Shown here one piece after another: positions 33,489 through 43,118 of a stretch of DNA of 64,000 nucleotides. Below the pieces are notes generated by a model. It saw nothing but the letters and a program-made list of their open reading frames with translations, searched no databases and was not told the origin of the DNA. Source of the stretch: CALZBJ01 sp945619025 (lineage in GTDB: Bacteria; Pseudomonadota; Gammaproteobacteria; Cardiobacteriales; Wohlfahrtiimonadaceae); contig CALZBJ010000009.1 in assembly GCA_945619025.1 (NCBI GenBank), positions 5,517-69,516 on the forward strand, given 5' to 3'. A program made the translations under genes and the position numbers. Position 1 is the first letter of the stretch. Every line of letters begins with the position of its first letter.

Positions 33489-34748
33489 TTAATTTACTGA
33501 TGGATTTCTCACTACAAAGCATGCTGAGCGATAGGTTTTTAACAGCTCGCAGGTGCTATGGGCTTCATTGTTGGAAAATCCGGTAAGCCACACTTTATAA
33601 AGCCCGCCTTCATGGACGATGGAGATGCGATCAATCCCAGTACGGCGTTCCGTTAAACGCGCTTGGTTTTGGGCATCTTGATAGTGGGTAAATGCGCCGA
33701 CTTGCACCGCATCGCCGGCGAGGAGCTCTTGGCGTTTAGCGATCTGCTTTTTCGTTGGAGCAGGATTTGATTGCGGTTTGGCTGCAAGCTTAATCTGTGG
33801 ACTTGGTTCAAATTTAGGCGTTTTAGATTTCACATCGCGGAGTACGGTTTTATCGCTATTTACGCCCTTACGTGGGGTGAAGAGTACCGTTTGATCCATC
33901 ACAACCGCATATTCGATTTGCTGGCGATATTGACGCACCGGCGCAAAACTTTCCGTCAATAGCGATTCCATAATGCCATCGCGTTCTTTAGTATTTCGCC
34001 CGCCTAAAACCACTGCAAAGACGCGTTTACGCCCTTTTTTAGCACTCGATAAAAGATTCGAGCCTGATTTACGAATGTACCCAGTTTTTAACCCATCGGC
34101 GCCGGGAAAGGTTTTGGTGATTTGGTTGTGCGATTTATGGGTAATCCCGCCGTAGCTGACGGTTTCGGTAGAAAAATAATCGTAATATTTAGGAAAATGC
34201 TCATAGATGGCAATGCCAAGCGTGGCAAGGTCGCGAGCGGTGGTAACCTGTTCCGCGTGGAAAAGACCATGAGGATTGCGGAATGTGGTGTTGCGCATGC
34301 CAAGCTGTTTCGCTTTTTGATTCATGCGTTTGACAAATTCTTTTTCAGAACCGGCAAGGGTTTCAGCAACGGCAACAGCAACGTCATTGGCTGATTTTAC
34401 AATGAGTGCATCGATGGCAAGCTTCATTGAGATGGAATCGCCTGCTTTGACCCCAAGTTTTGAGGGCTCAGTACTTGCGGCATAAGCGGAAAACTTCACC
34501 GGTGTTTTGAGGTTAATTTTCTTTTTTTTAAGATCTTCAAAAACAAGATAGAGCGTCATCACTTTGGTGATTGAGGCGGGATAGCGCGGTTCATCGGCGC
34601 TATGTTCATAGAGAACGCGTTTTGTTTTATGCTCAACCACATAGGCGGAAAAGCCCGTGCTTGCCATAGCAAGCGGGGTAAGAATCAGAAACGCAAGGAG
34701 CATTAAAACACCTTGCGCAAGATAGGTTGTACGGTGTTGAATTCGCAT
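33489..34748 (-). CDS. D-alanyl-D-alanine carboxypeptidase with C-terminal SPOR domain
   Basis: A penicillin-binding D,D-carboxypeptidase (peptidase S11) that trims the terminal D-Ala from muropeptides in the periplasm. Residues 1-29 look like a signal peptide or anchor. The active-site motifs are complete: Ser59-Ile-Thr-Lys62, Ser119-Ala-Asn121 and Lys221-Thr-Gly. After the catalytic domain (about 32-275) comes a Lys/Pro-rich linker and, instead of the usual PBP5 C-terminal domain and membrane helix, a SPOR domain (about 343-419, AVQVGAFTHYQDAQNQA). SPOR domains bind denuded glycan strands at the septum, so this enzyme probably acts at the division site. It lies 9 bases downstream of the M17 aminopeptidase gene. 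Confidence 0.9.
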   Translation of the reverse strand: MRIQHRTTYLAQGVLMLLAFLILTPLAMASTGFSAYVVEHKTKRVLYEHSADEPRYPASITKVMTLYLVFEDLKKKKINLKTPVKFSAYAASTEPSKLGVKAGDSISMKLAIDALIVKSANDVAVAVAETLAGSEKEFVKRMNQKAKQLGMRNTTFRNPHGLFHAEQVTTARDLATLGIAIYEHFPKYYDYFSTETVSYGGITHKSHNQITKTFPGADGLKTGYIRKSGSNLLSSAKKGRKRVFAVVLGGRNTKERDGIMESLLTESFAPVRQYRQQIEYAVVMDQTVLFTPRKGVNSDKTVLRDVKSKTPKFEPSPQIKLAAKPQSNPAPTKKQIAKRQELLAGDAVQVGAFTHYQDAQNQARLTERRTGIDRISIVHEGGLYKVWLTGFSNNEAHSTCELLKTYRSACFVVRNPSVN

Positions 34749-34757
34749 AGATTTTAC

Positions 34758-36140
34758 TTATACTTCGTGTCGAAAATAGTCTAAAATGCCGTGATATGCC
34801 GCGCGAAGACCCATTGCTTCGCCGCCTTCAGGGCGACCTGTCCGGTTACGGATATTCCAAGCCATCACATCAATATGGGCAAATGGTTTGGATTTGTCTA
34901 CAAAACTTTCTAAAAAGAGGGCTGCGGTAATTGCGCCGCCTTGTGGTACGGACGCCGAATTGACAAGGTCCACCGTTTTCGATTCGATCCACGCGCGATA
35001 GGGCGAATGAAGTGGCATCGGCCACATTAAATCGGAGAGTTCGCGACTCTTTTTAGTTAAAGACTGCGTCAGTGTATCATTGTTTGAGAAAAGTGCGGGA
35101 ACTTCCGGACCAAGCGCTACGCGGGCAGCGCCGGTGAGTGTCGCAAAATTAAGGAGCGCATCATACTCTTTTTCCGTTGCGTAGGCGAGTGCGTCGGCTA
35201 GCACTAATCGGCCTTCGGCATCGGTATTATCAATCTCAACGGTAAGGCCATTACGTGCTTTAACAATGTCGGAGGGGCGCATTGAGCGATCGGAGACCGC
35301 ATTTTCCGCAATGGGAATTAAGAGACGAATCGCAAGCGGTGCCTCATTTTCAATCAGCCATTTTGCAAGAGCAATCGCATGAGCCGCGCCGCCCATATCC
35401 TTTTTCATCAGACGCATGCCCGATGAGGGTTTAAGATCAAGTCCGCCGGTGTCAAAGGTGATGCCTTTCCCAACGAGCGTTAGTTTCGGGTGATTGTCAA
35501 AATCGCCATAGGTGATCTCAACAAGGCGCGGATTATATTTACTGCCAGCACCGACGGTGTAGATAAGCGGGAAATTATTTTTTAAGAGCGCTTCACCGAC
35601 GATTTCGGTCTGTTTAACCGGAAGGCCACTAAATTGGGCGCGAATTTCAGCAGAGAAATTATCCGGCGTTAAGCTGTTTGGCGGCTCATTAATAAGATCG
35701 CGGACGAGATAATGAGCAGAGATCGCGCGGTAAAGACGAGCTTTCATCGCAGGATCGATCAAAAATCTCACCGCCTTGTCGTCTGATTTTTTATACCGAT
35801 CGTAACGGTAAGCCCCAAGTGCGTACCCTAATAAAAGCTCGAAGGTGTTATCAAGATCATCTTTTAGTAGATAGTTTCCTGCAGGAAGCGCTTTGTAGAG
35901 ATTTCCAAGGGTAAAGAGCGGTTCATCGCTATTTTCACCGACGACAACGCCGGCAAGCTTTCCGCTCTCACTTGGGATTAGCCAGCTCTCACTTGGCCCA
36001 GGTTTGGCGTCGCTATAACGCTCTTCCACCCAGTTGGTGATAAAAGCATTGGGGTGACTGAAGGCGGAATTTACAATTCGAACGGGAATTGCATTGGCAG
36101 CCTGAGTTGTAAAAAGCGCTTCAATCATCGTGGTATCCAT
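34758..36140 (-). CDS. Leucyl aminopeptidase family protein (M17)
   Basis: A cytosolic dimetal aminopeptidase releasing N-terminal residues from peptides. The C-terminal catalytic domain has GKGITFDTGGLDLKPSSGM (metal-binding Lys and Asp), KKDMGGAAHAIALA and the signature NTDAEGRLVLADAL (about 303-316). The N-terminal domain is divergent. The 460 residues are shorter than PepA (503) and fit the YPR/PepB-like branch of the family. PepA also regulates DNA recombination in E. coli, but nothing shows that here. It lies 73 bases downstream of ftsK and probably shares a transcript with the carboxypeptidase. Confidence 0.9.
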   Translation of the reverse strand: MDTTMIEALFTTQAANAIPVRIVNSAFSHPNAFITNWVEERYSDAKPGPSESWLIPSESGKLAGVVVGENSDEPLFTLGNLYKALPAGNYLLKDDLDNTFELLLGYALGAYRYDRYKKSDDKAVRFLIDPAMKARLYRAISAHYLVRDLINEPPNSLTPDNFSAEIRAQFSGLPVKQTEIVGEALLKNNFPLIYTVGAGSKYNPRLVEITYGDFDNHPKLTLVGKGITFDTGGLDLKPSSGMRLMKKDMGGAAHAIALAKWLIENEAPLAIRLLIPIAENAVSDRSMRPSDIVKARNGLTVEIDNTDAEGRLVLADALAYATEKEYDALLNFATLTGAARVALGPEVPALFSNNDTLTQSLTKKSRELSDLMWPMPLHSPYRAWIESKTVDLVNSASVPQGGAITAALFLESFVDKSKPFAHIDVMAWNIRNRTGRPEGGEAMGLRAAYHGILDYFRHEV

Positions 36141-36213
36141 CTAAGTTCCTTTCTAATTAATTCGTATTAATTTTATCAGTTATATTTCGTGCGTTTGTAC
36201 GTGGCAAATGGGG

Positions 36214-39200
36214 CTAATCATCGCTAAAGGCTTTGATTAAAATATCGCGATTTCCATTGCCTAAATCTTCTGAAATAAAGCCAAGGCTCTCCATCTCTTC
36301 GATCATTCGAGCGGCCCTCTGGTAGCCAACCCGTAGGCGACGTTGCACATAAGAGATGCTCGCGCGCTGCGATTCCACAACGATTTTTACCGCCTCATCA
36401 AAGAGAGGGTCTTTGCTATCATCGGGCGCAGCAACGCCGGCCGCTTCTTCAGAAAGGCCAGGGATTGGTTCAGTGGGTTCCCGTAGAATTTCTTCGATAT
36501 AGTCGGCAGGGCCGGTCTGTTTTAAGAATTCCACAATGCGATTGACCTCATGGTCATCAACAAATGCGCCGTGAATTCGAATCGGTTGCGGGAGGCCTGG
36601 TGGAAGATAGAGCATATCTCCGTGGCCAAGCAGCGTTTCAGCCCCTTGCTGGTCTAAAATTGTGCGTGAATCGATCCGGCTTGAGACTTGGAACGCGATC
36701 CGCGAGGGAATATTCGCTTTAATCAGTCCCGTGATCACATCAACCGATGGGCGCTGGGTGGCTAAAATAAGGTGAATCCCCGATGCACGGGCTTTTTGAG
36801 CAAGGCGTGCAATGAGCTCCTCACATTTTTTTCCAACAAGCATCATCATATCGGCAAATTCATCGATCACAATGACGATAAAGGGAAGCGGCTCAAGCGT
36901 CGGTGGAAGCGAATAATCCGAGACTTCATTTTGACGATTCCACGTTGGATCAATAAGCGGTTGGCCCGCATCGATCGCATCTTGTACTTTTTTGTTATAG
37001 CCGGCAATGTTACGCACTTTTAGCTGACTCATGAGCTGATAACGGCGCTCCATTTCAGCCACGCACCAACGTAGCGCATTTGCCGATTCATTCATATCGG
37101 TCACAACCGGCGCTAGAAGATGCGGAATCTCATTATAGACAGAGAGCTCGAGCATTTTCGGGTCGATCAAAATGAGGCGAAGCTCTTCAGGGCGCGCTTT
37201 ATAAAGAAGGCTCAAGAGCATCGTATTGATCCCAACGGATTTCCCTGAACCGGTCGTTCCTGCAACGAGTAGATGGGGCATTTTCGCAAGGTTTGCGACA
37301 ACGTGATTACCGGAGGTATCTTTCCCTAGAATCATCGTAAGCGGGTGAGTCGTCTCTTTGTAAATCTCCGAGGTGAGGCCATCTTTAAAGTAGACGGTTT
37401 CACGATTTTTGTTCGGAATCTCAAGGCCGACATAGGGTTTACCCGGAATAATATCCACTACACGCACGCGGGTTACCGATAAAAGGCGCGCGATATCTTT
37501 CTCAAGATTGTTGATCTGTGCAACTTTTACACCCGGTGCAAGATCAAGCTCAAAGCAGGTAATCACCGGGCCCGGCTCGATATTTTCCACTTTGACGCCG
37601 ACGTTAAAGTTCTTCAGCTGAGTTTCAATCAATTCAGCCATATCAAGCAGTTCGTCATCATCATACGCAGCGGTGTGAGGTGGAGGGTCGCCTAACAGAT
37701 CTGGCGATGGAAGTTGTCCTGCCATCGGATAGACTTTTGCTTTCTCTTTGGGAATCGGCATGCCTGAACGAGGATCGATGTCAAAGCCATCAAATTGTGA
37801 CGGCGGTGCAAATCCTTCGACGTGAACCGGTTGCGGACGGGCAGGGCTTGGCGCGGGTTCTGAGTAAGGCGCTTCAAAATCAGGCTCATCATCAAAGCTC
37901 GCGTCATCGTCAAAATCATCTACCGCATTAAAGGTCGGTTCGGGTGTGAAGGTGGGCTCATTCTCAAAATGGGGCGCGTTATCCGGCTCAATATTTAATG
38001 AAGATTCGTTAAATGACGGCTCACTAAAGGCGTTTTCACCAAAAGCATTGTCAAAGGCTGAATCATCAAAGGCTGGCGCAAAATCGTCGCCATTGTCCTC
38101 GTCGGCGCTTTCGTTGGCCTCAGCGGGAAGATCAAGCTCTGCTAGCGCGTTTGCATACTCTTCATCAAATGAGGGCTCATTATTAAAGCTTGGCTCATCA
38201 TCTAAATTGAGAATGGTAGGTTCAGAATTATCCACTGAAAATTCAGGCTCATCCTCTTCTAAATTAAGCGTAAAGGCGGGAGTGATCGGCTCGCTTGGAT
38301 GCGGCGTGTAATCATGGCTCGGCGCTTCGAGGGGTGCGGTGAATTCGTCTGCACTAAACGCAGGCGTTTCAAAATTCATCGGCGGCTCAATCGGTGCGTC
38401 AAAATCTGGCGCTTCAAACTCAAACGGATCATCAAGCGGGCGCATTTCAGGCGCGTTATCGAGCTCGATATCACCATCGGCGCTAAAGGGAATCTCATCG
38501 ATCACTTCAATGGTTGGTCCTTGAGAATCACCATTGATAAAATCATTCATAAAGCGCTGCGTATCCGGCGATTCCAAGTACGCAAGATGCGGGTTTTGCT
38601 CAGGATTTGAGTGATTTGTTGTAGCGGTAAAACTGCTTACCGGTGCAGTTGCATTTGGCGTCTGGGCTTGATTATCCGCATTACTGCGAGCGGGTGTCGT
38701 TGCGCTATTGCTCACCACAGGCTGAGTTGAGGTGGGGGTATCGTTGGCCCAGCGATTAATTTCTAAGACCGTTTTTGTGGTATCCGGCTCATCGATAATG
38801 CTCGACGTTCCGCCTGGGTGGCGGTGATTTTGCATAATGCTCGGAAGATCTTGCGGCGGCTCATACGCAGGCTCGTTGCTCTCTTCAGGCATCGTTTGCG
38901 TAGGCTGTTTTTGTTTAGGTAGCATCGCCATCGCCGGGATTTTATGCTCGGTTTGCGTTTCAGTTTGGTCTTTATGGGCGGACGCTTTTACACCACCAAT
39001 GGTGGGACGTGAAACTTCCGGTGCGGGTTCATCGGCTTTGGTAGTTTCGGTCGGCGTTATAGTGTTTGTCTCTTCCGAACTTAAAGATTCAGACGAAAAT
39101 TGTGGCTCTTGCTTAAGATCAGCAAAGGGATCGAAAGGCGCGTTGGAGTCATTCGTTTCTGTAGTTTCAGGCGCTGCTTTACGAGCTTTTCCTTTGGATT

Positions 39201-39987
39201 TTTTAATCACTGGCTCATCAGATTGATCCATAATCTCATCGATTTCAAGCGGTTTGCTTGCAAGATCATCTTTGATGTTAAAGGAGGTATCTTTCTCCAT
39301 CAGATGTTTCACCGAGTTGAGTTGCGGGCGATCGGGATCGTTGAGCATATTGCCGGTGAGACGTTCGATTAACGCTAAAATTTTCCCGCCAAAATAGTCG
39401 AGCCAGTAAAGGGGCGAGCGACCGGAGGCAAGGGCGGCGCCAAGAACAGTCAGTGCAATTAAAAAGAGTTGGCTAAAGCGATAGACAATTAATTTGCCAT
39501 TATCGGTGCCAAATACGGCTTCAATCCACGAAAATGCGGTGACTACAAGTGAGCCAAAGAAACTGCCGATAATGCCGCCGCTATTGCTGGTGAGATCCAA
39601 AAGGCCTGCAAAGAAAAAGATGGTGATTAAAATCCCAATGAGGCGACGAATCACCGTGATGGCATCGCTTTTAAGGATTTTACCAAGATAGATTAAATGG
39701 TACGCATAGACTCCTAAAAAGAGCGGAATGAGCCACGCCGCTTTCCCTAAAATGGTGAGGCTAATGTCGGCAAAGTAGGCGCCCTTTGTGCCAAGAAGAT
39801 TATGCACGTCGCTATTTTGAAGCGCGCTGGTCCAGGCCGGATCTTCAGGGTGATAGGAGTAAAGCGCTGCCGCGAGCGCGAGTGCGAAGAGTAAAACGAT
39901 ACCAAATACAATGGTGCGGATCCCTTTTGTTAGGAGTCCGACAATATCAACTTTCTCTTTGTGGGGTTTTAAAATAGCTTGTTGCAC
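36214..39987 (-). CDS. ftsK: DNA translocase FtsK
   Basis: FtsK is the septal DNA pump that clears chromosome termini through XerCD-dif and helps assemble the divisome. The frame stays open back to an ATG at 40125, but that ATG lies inside a terminator-like hairpin; the GTG at 39987 gives about 1257 residues and an N-terminus with normal FtsK membrane layout (four segments in about 25-200). An unusually long, Asp/Glu/Pro/Phe-rich linker (about 250-760) follows. The motor has Walker A (AGTTGSGKSVG near 909) and Walker B (VIDEFADMM near 1040), and the last 65 residues form the winged-helix gamma domain that reads KOPS sites. Transcribed before the M17 peptidase. Confidence 0.93.
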   Translation of the reverse strand: MQQAILKPHKEKVDIVGLLTKGIRTIVFGIVLLFALALAAALYSYHPEDPAWTSALQNSDVHNLLGTKGAYFADISLTILGKAAWLIPLFLGVYAYHLIYLGKILKSDAITVIRRLIGILITIFFFAGLLDLTSNSGGIIGSFFGSLVVTAFSWIEAVFGTDNGKLIVYRFSQLFLIALTVLGAALASGRSPLYWLDYFGGKILALIERLTGNMLNDPDRPQLNSVKHLMEKDTSFNIKDDLASKPLEIDEIMDQSDEPVIKKSKGKARKAAPETTETNDSNAPFDPFADLKQEPQFSSESLSSEETNTITPTETTKADEPAPEVSRPTIGGVKASAHKDQTETQTEHKIPAMAMLPKQKQPTQTMPEESNEPAYEPPQDLPSIMQNHRHPGGTSSIIDEPDTTKTVLEINRWANDTPTSTQPVVSNSATTPARSNADNQAQTPNATAPVSSFTATTNHSNPEQNPHLAYLESPDTQRFMNDFINGDSQGPTIEVIDEIPFSADGDIELDNAPEMRPLDDPFEFEAPDFDAPIEPPMNFETPAFSADEFTAPLEAPSHDYTPHPSEPITPAFTLNLEEDEPEFSVDNSEPTILNLDDEPSFNNEPSFDEEYANALAELDLPAEANESADEDNGDDFAPAFDDSAFDNAFGENAFSEPSFNESSLNIEPDNAPHFENEPTFTPEPTFNAVDDFDDDASFDDEPDFEAPYSEPAPSPARPQPVHVEGFAPPSQFDGFDIDPRSGMPIPKEKAKVYPMAGQLPSPDLLGDPPPHTAAYDDDELLDMAELIETQLKNFNVGVKVENIEPGPVITCFELDLAPGVKVAQINNLEKDIARLLSVTRVRVVDIIPGKPYVGLEIPNKNRETVYFKDGLTSEIYKETTHPLTMILGKDTSGNHVVANLAKMPHLLVAGTTGSGKSVGINTMLLSLLYKARPEELRLILIDPKMLELSVYNEIPHLLAPVVTDMNESANALRWCVAEMERRYQLMSQLKVRNIAGYNKKVQDAIDAGQPLIDPTWNRQNEVSDYSLPPTLEPLPFIVIVIDEFADMMMLVGKKCEELIARLAQKARASGIHLILATQRPSVDVITGLIKANIPSRIAFQVSSRIDSRTILDQQGAETLLGHGDMLYLPPGLPQPIRIHGAFVDDHEVNRIVEFLKQTGPADYIEEILREPTEPIPGLSEEAAGVAAPDDSKDPLFDEAVKIVVESQRASISYVQRRLRVGYQRAARMIEEMESLGFISEDLGNGNRDILIKAFSDD

Positions 39988-40088
39988 GTTAGTTCTCGTA
40001 CCTATAACAACAGGGTTAAAGATTAAATAGTACCAAAAAAGCGCGATTCTGTTAATGCTATCGCGTGAATAAACAAGGCTTAGCCCAG

Positions 40089-40128
40089 AAATAAGAACGC
40101 TTGTGACCTCTATAAAAGACCACAAGCG
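40089..40128 (-). terminator. Probable terminator between secDF and ftsK
   Basis: An 8-bp inverted repeat (40098-40105 with 40121-40128) followed on the minus strand by a T-rich stretch. It lies 39 bases beyond the secDF stop and overlaps the longest possible ftsK frame, which argues that ftsK starts downstream. Confidence 0.5.
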
Positions 40129-40166
40129 CTCCTTAAATCATCGTTTTGTTTTCAAATGAGGTGAGA

Positions 40167-43028
40167 TTATGGATATCCTTCCTCATGAACGATCGCTTCT
40201 TTGTCTACCACAGGCGGGAGGAGATCCTCACGTTTTAAGCCTAAAATCAGCGCTCCGGCCGCGGCGATAAAGATCGACGAGTAGGTTCCGACGACGATAC
40301 CGATCAACATAATGAGCGAGAAGGTCTCGATCGCTGAACCGCCAAAGAGGTAGAGCGCGAGCACCGCTAAGGCCGTTGATACGGAGGTCATAATGGTCCG
40401 CGATAAGGTTTGATTGATCGACATATTGACAATCTCAAACGGTGTTCCGGTACGATGAGTACGGAAGTTTTCACGAATTCGGTCTAAGACAACCACCGTG
40501 TCGTTCACTGAGTATCCGATTACCGCTAAAATCGCCGCAAGTGAGGTGAGGTCAAACTCAAGCTTATCTTTAAAGAGCGAGAAGACTGCAACCACAATCA
40601 CCGTATCGTGCACCGTTGCAAGGATCGAACCAAAGGCGAGTTTCCGCTCAAATCGAACCCAGATGTAGATTAAGATTAAGCTCACCGCAATGAGGGAAGC
40701 GACAAATCCACCGGTCACAAGTTCGCTACCGACTTTCGATCCAACAAAGCTGACGCGTCCAAGTTCAAAAGGATTATCGTCATTGTCGAGCGCCTTGATA
40801 ATGGCATCACTAATGCGCGCAATATCGGCTTCAGCAGCGGCTTCAGTATCGATATTTTCAGGCGTTTTAATGCTGATAATCACCTCGTTACTGGCGCCAA
40901 AGTGCTGTACAACGGCGGAATCAAATCCGGCCTCGGCTAATTGTTTACGAATGGTGTCGTTATCCACGGATTTTTCGTAAATGACGCCGACTTCAGTACC
41001 ACCGGTGAAATCAAGACCAAAATTGAACTTGTTGGTAGCTGAAATACCGATGCTGACAATGATTACCACAACGCATGAAACCACCCAGAATTTGCAGAGT
41101 TTCATAAAGTTGTAGGTGGTGTCGCCGCTTAAAATTGGCAGAAGTTCACGATGACCAACGGAGAGACGTTTAATTTGACGGCCACCCCAGATAAAGTTGA
41201 TGATCGCGCGGTTTAGATACACAGCCGTAAAGACGGAGGTGATGATCCCGATTGAGAGCGTTACCGCGAAGCCTTTAATGGGGCCTGAACCGATATAGAA
41301 AAGTGCTAGCGCCGCGAAAAGGCTCGTTAAGTTTGCGTCCATAATGGTGGCAAATGCACGTCCAAATCCGCTGTCGATGGCGTTTTGTGGGCTTGTGCCT
41401 TTTTTGAGTTCTTCGCGTATCCGCTCATTAATTAGAACGTTTGCGTCAACGCTCATTCCAAGGGATAAAACAATCCCCGCGATCCCCGGTAAGGTGAGGG
41501 TTGCTTGCAGTACAGAGAGCGCCGCTAGGATTAAAATTAAGTTCGCAAAGAGCGCGACATCCGCAACGACCCCGAAGGAGCGATAACGGAATGCCATAAA
41601 GGCCATCACCATTAAAAGGGCATAGACTGCCGCTTTCATACCGCTGTCGATATTGTCTTGTCCCGCGCTTGGGCCGACGGTGCGTTCTTCAATGATGTGA
41701 ATGGGCGCCGCTAGAGCTCCTGAGTTTAGGGTGATCGCAAGGTTGTTCGCCTCTTCAAGTGAGCTTAAACCGGTGATGGTAAAGTTCGAGAAGAGCTGAG
41801 TTTGAATGGTGGCAACGTTAGCGATCTCTTTGGTAGTGGTGGCTTCTTTTGTTTCATTGCCATCTTTATCCACGACGGTATTGACCACGTTTTCCATAAA
41901 GAGGGTCGCCATCGGTTTACCGACGTTTGCTTTTGTTGCGATACTGAATTTATCCGCGCCTTTTGAGTCAAGGGTGATATAAACAATCGCAGCGCCGACG
42001 GGTGATTCAGGATCGATCCCGGCACTTGCTTTAACAATGGAGTCACCGGTTAATACCGCTTGACGTTTTAAGAGGTACGGGTGGCCATCACGGGTGTAGT
42101 GAAGCTCGGTACCCAGAGGCGCGCGTCCTGTGCGAGCCGCATCGAAGGCTTGCGTTGTTGAACGCTCATCCACCATACGGAATTCTAATGTCGCAGTGGT
42201 ACCTAAAATCTCTTTCGCGCGAGCGGTATCTTGAACACCGGGCAGTTGTACCACGATTCGATTCGGGCCTTGTTGCTGAATCACCGGCTCAGCAACGCCA
42301 AGTTCGTTGACACGATTACGCAGGGTACGAATGTTTTGAGTGACGGTATTTTTGCGAATGGTGTTGATCTCATTATCGCCCATCACCACTTTAAGATTGT
42401 TGCCCTCTGAGCTAAAGCGAAGCTCTTGGTAGGCGCCTTGTTTCATTAAAAACTGGAAGGCTTGATTCATTGTGATATCGTTTTCAAAACTGATCGTGAT
42501 GGTATCGTCATCGTTTAAGGAAACGGCTTTAAAACTGCGCTGTTCGTTCTCAAGTGAGGTGCGGATATTATCGGCATAACTCTCGGCGAGCTGGCTGATT
42601 AGGCCATCCATATCGATCTCAAGCAGGAAGTGAACCCCGCCGCGAAGGTCGAGCCCCAAATACATCGGCTGTAGACCAAGATTTGCGAGCCAATCGGGCA
42701 TGTCAGCAGCTAAGTTAAGTGCCGTTACATACTCTTTTTTAAGTTCTTTGGCGATTAAATCCTTGGCCTTGAGCTGATCTTCTGTGTTGTTAAAACGAAC
42801 GAGAAGCTGCTGCTCTTGCGCGAAATCAATGCGTTTAGGATTAAGATTGTTGGTGGTGAGAACATGTTCGACGCGCGCTTTTAAAGGCTCATCGATCACT
42901 GTATCGCGCGTTGCTGAGACCTGAACCGAGGGGTCTTCCCCATATAAGTTCGGGAGCGCGAGAATCGTTGAAATGAGCAAAACGCCGAAAATCAGCAGAT
43001 TTTTCCATAAAGGATAACGATTAAGCAT
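40167..43028 (-). CDS. secDF: Fused protein translocase subunit SecDF
   Basis: SecD and SecF use the proton gradient to pull exported proteins through SecYEG into the periplasm. Here both are in one continuous frame of 953 residues. The SecD half (about 1-620) has a first membrane segment, large periplasmic domains (LGLDLRGGVHFLLEID; QLPGVQDTARAKEILGTTATLEFRMV) and segments with LSLGMSVDANVLINERIREE. The SecF half (about 645-953) has NFGLDFTGGTEVGV and YSVNDTVVVLDRIRENF. In most gammaproteobacteria these are two adjacent genes (E. coli 615 and 323 residues, sum 938), so the fusion is the unusual point. yajC lies upstream, as expected. Confidence 0.95.
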   Translation of the reverse strand: MLNRYPLWKNLLIFGVLLISTILALPNLYGEDPSVQVSATRDTVIDEPLKARVEHVLTTNNLNPKRIDFAQEQQLLVRFNNTEDQLKAKDLIAKELKKEYVTALNLAADMPDWLANLGLQPMYLGLDLRGGVHFLLEIDMDGLISQLAESYADNIRTSLENEQRSFKAVSLNDDDTITISFENDITMNQAFQFLMKQGAYQELRFSSEGNNLKVVMGDNEINTIRKNTVTQNIRTLRNRVNELGVAEPVIQQQGPNRIVVQLPGVQDTARAKEILGTTATLEFRMVDERSTTQAFDAARTGRAPLGTELHYTRDGHPYLLKRQAVLTGDSIVKASAGIDPESPVGAAIVYITLDSKGADKFSIATKANVGKPMATLFMENVVNTVVDKDGNETKEATTTKEIANVATIQTQLFSNFTITGLSSLEEANNLAITLNSGALAAPIHIIEERTVGPSAGQDNIDSGMKAAVYALLMVMAFMAFRYRSFGVVADVALFANLILILAALSVLQATLTLPGIAGIVLSLGMSVDANVLINERIREELKKGTSPQNAIDSGFGRAFATIMDANLTSLFAALALFYIGSGPIKGFAVTLSIGIITSVFTAVYLNRAIINFIWGGRQIKRLSVGHRELLPILSGDTTYNFMKLCKFWVVSCVVVIIVSIGISATNKFNFGLDFTGGTEVGVIYEKSVDNDTIRKQLAEAGFDSAVVQHFGASNEVIISIKTPENIDTEAAAEADIARISDAIIKALDNDDNPFELGRVSFVGSKVGSELVTGGFVASLIAVSLILIYIWVRFERKLAFGSILATVHDTVIVVAVFSLFKDKLEFDLTSLAAILAVIGYSVNDTVVVLDRIRENFRTHRTGTPFEIVNMSINQTLSRTIMTSVSTALAVLALYLFGGSAIETFSLIMLIGIVVGTYSSIFIAAAGALILGLKREDLLPPVVDKEAIVHEEGYP

Positions 43029-43118
43029 AATATTTTCGTCTTAGGTTAAAAAATAAAAAATAGAAAGGGCTTAAAGCAAAAATCGATCTTGCGAGAAGAT
43101 CGATCTTTGTGGACTCAA

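Noticed and set aside
35088..35096. Possible Pasteurellaceae-type uptake word (AAGTGCGG), also near 51248
   Set aside because: Only two partial matches were noticed in 64 kb, without the final base of the consensus and not in terminators. That is no enrichment.
37946..38311. Long plus-strand frames opposite the FtsK linker (for example 37946-38311, 38837-39226)
   Set aside because: They mirror the biased Asp/Glu/Pro/Phe-coding repeats of ftsK and lack starts with ribosome binding sites. They are shadows of the real gene.
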